NCBI RefSeq assembly: GCF_000759975.1
Contig: NZ_JNAM01000008.1
Coordinates: 1-47,046, forward strand
DNA: 47,046 nucleotides
Direction: 5' to 3'
Origin: Prochlorococcus marinus str. MIT 9302
Lineage (GTDB): Bacteria > Cyanobacteriota > Cyanobacteriia > PCC-6307 > Cyanobiaceae
Part shown: one piece after another, positions 45,970 to 47,046 of the stretch
Layout: each line of letters opens with the position of its first letter
Position numbering within the stretch: the first letter of the stretch is position 1
Notes under the pieces: generated by a model
The model's database searches: none
The model's input: only the letters and a program-made list of their open reading frames with translations
What the model was told of the DNA's origin: nothing
Program-made: the position numbers and the translations under genes

Positions 45970-46161
45970 ATGGAAAAATTTACTTTGATAAATAAGGATA
46001 GATCAAGAATAAAAGTATTTGAACCATTTGAAGATGTTTCGAAGCCTAGTCCTTGTATTGATGCAATGATGGTTAGTTATGGTTGTGTATATAAAAGGAG
46101 TATTAAACCAGTTATGAAAGGGAGTCGAGTTGAAACTATTGAAGCTGCACGTTGTATATGA
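45970..46161 (+). pseudogene. DUF1651-like gene truncated and fused to another gene's tail
   Basis: The first 60 residues match the intact 82-aa protein at 783-1031. At about 46148 the sequence switches: EAAR is followed by out-of-frame bases which, read in the +2 frame, encode HVVYERLKKKQEQ, the end of the 60-aa protein at 43199. So a deletion joined two small genes, and the DUF1651-like product now ends ARCI. The YxxLxxxGW tail is lost. May still make a 63-aa protein. Confidence 0.7.
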
Positions 46162-46275
46162 AAGATTGAAGAAAAAACAAGAGCAGTAGCAAAAGCAAAA
46201 CTAGATAGTAAATATCAAAATACAAAAGGCTGCGTTGAGTATCAAGCTTATGGTTTTAGAATTAAATTTCATAGA
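46146..46275 (+). repeat. Degenerate copy of segment 43345-43610
   Basis: Matches the end of the 60-aa gene and, after a gap that removes the 54-aa gene, the bases behind it (ATACAAAAGG versus ATACAGACAG; CTTATGGTTTTAGAATTAA versus CTAATGGTTTTAGAATTAA). Shows that this part of the island arose by duplication followed by deletion. Confidence 0.6.
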
Positions 46276-46284
46276 ATTAAAAAA

Positions 46285-46303
46285 AGGACGTAAAATACGT
46301 CCT
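46285..46303 (-). terminator. Terminator hairpin, minus direction
   Basis: Perfect 8-base stem AGGACGTA / TACGTCCT with loop AAA. On the minus strand it is followed by a run of T (the AAAAA upstream on plus). It could end the minus-strand transcript from the CP12-like gene, or a small RNA. Confidence 0.6.
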
Positions 46304-46306
46304 ATT

Positions 46307-46475
46307 AAAAAGCTTGATAATCCCCATCACCCAGCTTTTTTAAAATATTAGCACTACATATGGTGTTTGCATGTAATAAATTTTACCTATTGATGGGGTT
46401 GTTCGTTTCTGTTTAATTTGTCATGATAGAAATCCCCATCACCTAGGCTCGCAAGAGTCTATTTTTTTGCATAAA
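46307..46475 (+). ncRNA. Candidate small RNA with repeated CCCCATCACC element
   Basis: Two copies of ATCCCCATCACC(C/T)AG (about 46319-46333 and 46432-46446) flank a complementary TGATGGGG (about 46390-46397), so the middle can pair with either. The first copy sits in the loop of AAAAAGCT/AGCTTTTT; the second is followed by TAGGCTC-GCAA-GAGTCTA and seven T, a strong terminator. No ORF covers it. This could be one small RNA with alternative folds or two related ones. No match to a known family is claimed. Confidence 0.45.
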
Positions 46476-46528
46476 AATAATTGACGTTATTTGAATTGAT
46501 AGGCAAAAATAAATCTATTAATTACTAA

Positions 46529-46708
46529 CAAATTGTCTCAAGCTACTACCATATTCAATTTATTAAAGAGATAACAATAATAATTAGGCTTTGTTCTGTG
46601 GTTTCACTATCAATCTTTCTAATAGTTCTTGGTTTTTATGGTGTGGTTGGCAAAAAGATTTATGCCTTATTTCTAAGGAAACGTTGGATAAACAACCCCA
46701 AACACTAA
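46529..46708 (+). pseudogene. Open frame with membrane helix, no start codon
   Basis: A 59-codon open frame with no ATG, GTG or TTG near its beginning, encoding one membrane helix (VVSLSIFLIVLGFYGVV) and a basic end (FLRKRWINNPKH). The stop overlaps the convergent CP12-like gene by four bases. Likely the tail of a decayed small membrane-protein gene. Confidence 0.3.
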
Positions 46709-46893
46709 TCATCGTAGACCAGACAACGTGGGTCGGATGGATTTAATTCACATTCCTTATCCCAGTAGTCTGATAAATCATTAGAAATCCCTTGCTCTTC
46801 TACAAGTTCTTTAAGTATTGAATAATCCTTTGCATTATCAAGATCTCTTGAGTTCTTATCTTGAATTGCGAATGGTGATCTTTTTAAATTCAT
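46705..46893 (-). CDS. CP12-like C-terminal small protein, 62 aa
   Basis: ATG at 46893, GAGGT ribosome site upstream. Close paralogue of the protein at 44127: shared IQDKNSRDLDNA, DYSILKEL and the tail CELNPSDPRCLVYDD with C-x8-C spacing and YDD end as in CP12. The start MNLKRSPFA differs. It follows the 61-aa gene (46905 onward, cut by the edge) and is repeated in part at bases 1-17. A GAPDH- or PRK-related redox role is only an inference from the tail. Confidence 0.65.
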   Translation of the reverse strand: MNLKRSPFAIQDKNSRDLDNAKDYSILKELVEEQGISNDLSDYWDKECELNPSDPRCLVYDD

Positions 46894-47046
46894 AATTAAT
46901 TACCTCAAAATTTTTGTTGGATTCTGGTTACAGAATTTGGATGGTCATGTATAAAAGAATTAAATTCTCTAGCAAGCATCAGGCAGTCATATGCATCGCG
47001 AGCATAGAAACCTATTTGATGTGTACTGTTTGATGAATCTTTGTAA
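46877..47046. repeat. Terminal direct repeat, right copy
   Basis: Identical to bases 1-170. Genes read through the join if the ends are merged, giving a 46,876-base circle on paper. Confidence 0.95.
46905..47046 (-). CDS. Small hypothetical protein, start cut by window edge
   Basis: Same sequence as the 61-aa protein at 29-214 but lacking its first 14 or so codons because the window ends. Downstream on the same strand is the CP12-like gene, which shows the natural order of the pair. Confidence 0.6.
   Translation of the reverse strand, partial: YKDSSNSTHQIGFYARDAYDCLMLAREFNSFIHDHPNSVTRIQQKF

Overview
The window looks like a piece of a Prochlorococcus chromosome, most likely from a high-light-type lineage. 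It is very AT-rich, genes are tightly packed, and the core genes are those of a marine picocyanobacterium: chlH, acsF, CGLD27-type and Ycf20-type proteins, and many cyanobacteria-only DUF families. These family assignments come from recognition by eye; no database search was possible.

Layout. (1) About 1-5100 is accessory DNA: tiny genes of 26-130 codons, gene remnants, a ribbon-helix-helix regulator with palindromic operators, a secreted thioredoxin-like protein and a hairpin repeat. (2) About 5270-42487 is a conserved core block: 2-Cys peroxiredoxin, an FtsH paralogue, rpmF, a HAD phosphatase, a split Mn/Ca exchanger, an RNase II/R-like protein, acsF, tldD/pmbA/fmt, terC, mfd, a run of cyanobacterial DUF genes, a UbiH-like monooxygenase, dapB, chlH, folP/tpiA, an ABC exporter, carB, rsfS and an asparaginase. 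It ends at an initiator tRNA with a strong terminator. (3) About 42490-47046, just downstream of that tRNA, is a second accessory stretch. It holds a MarR / 61-aa protein / ClpS-like / DUF1651-like cluster, two small proteins with a CP12-like C-terminus, small translationally coupled genes, hairpin repeats and a possible small RNA.

The two accessory ends are related. Parts of the MarR cluster occur at both ends; the left copy has only a MarR remnant and no ClpS. The first 170 and last 170 bases are identical and begin and end exactly at the window edges, and genes read through the join. The window therefore behaves like a complete contig that an assembler would call circular. Because it carries single-copy chromosomal genes, I read this as collapse at a repeat, or a tandem duplication, and not as a plasmid.

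Observations most worth following up: an FtsH whose HExxH zinc motif has become NEVGR; an RNase II/R-family protein lacking the catalytic aspartates; the CP12-like tail on multicopy island proteins; the MarR-ClpS module and its eroded copy; a three-copy hairpin family with a conserved loop and partly changed stem; a paired CCCCATCA/TGATGGGG small-RNA-like region; and a DUF3038 gene with no ATG, GTG or TTG start at its expected beginning.
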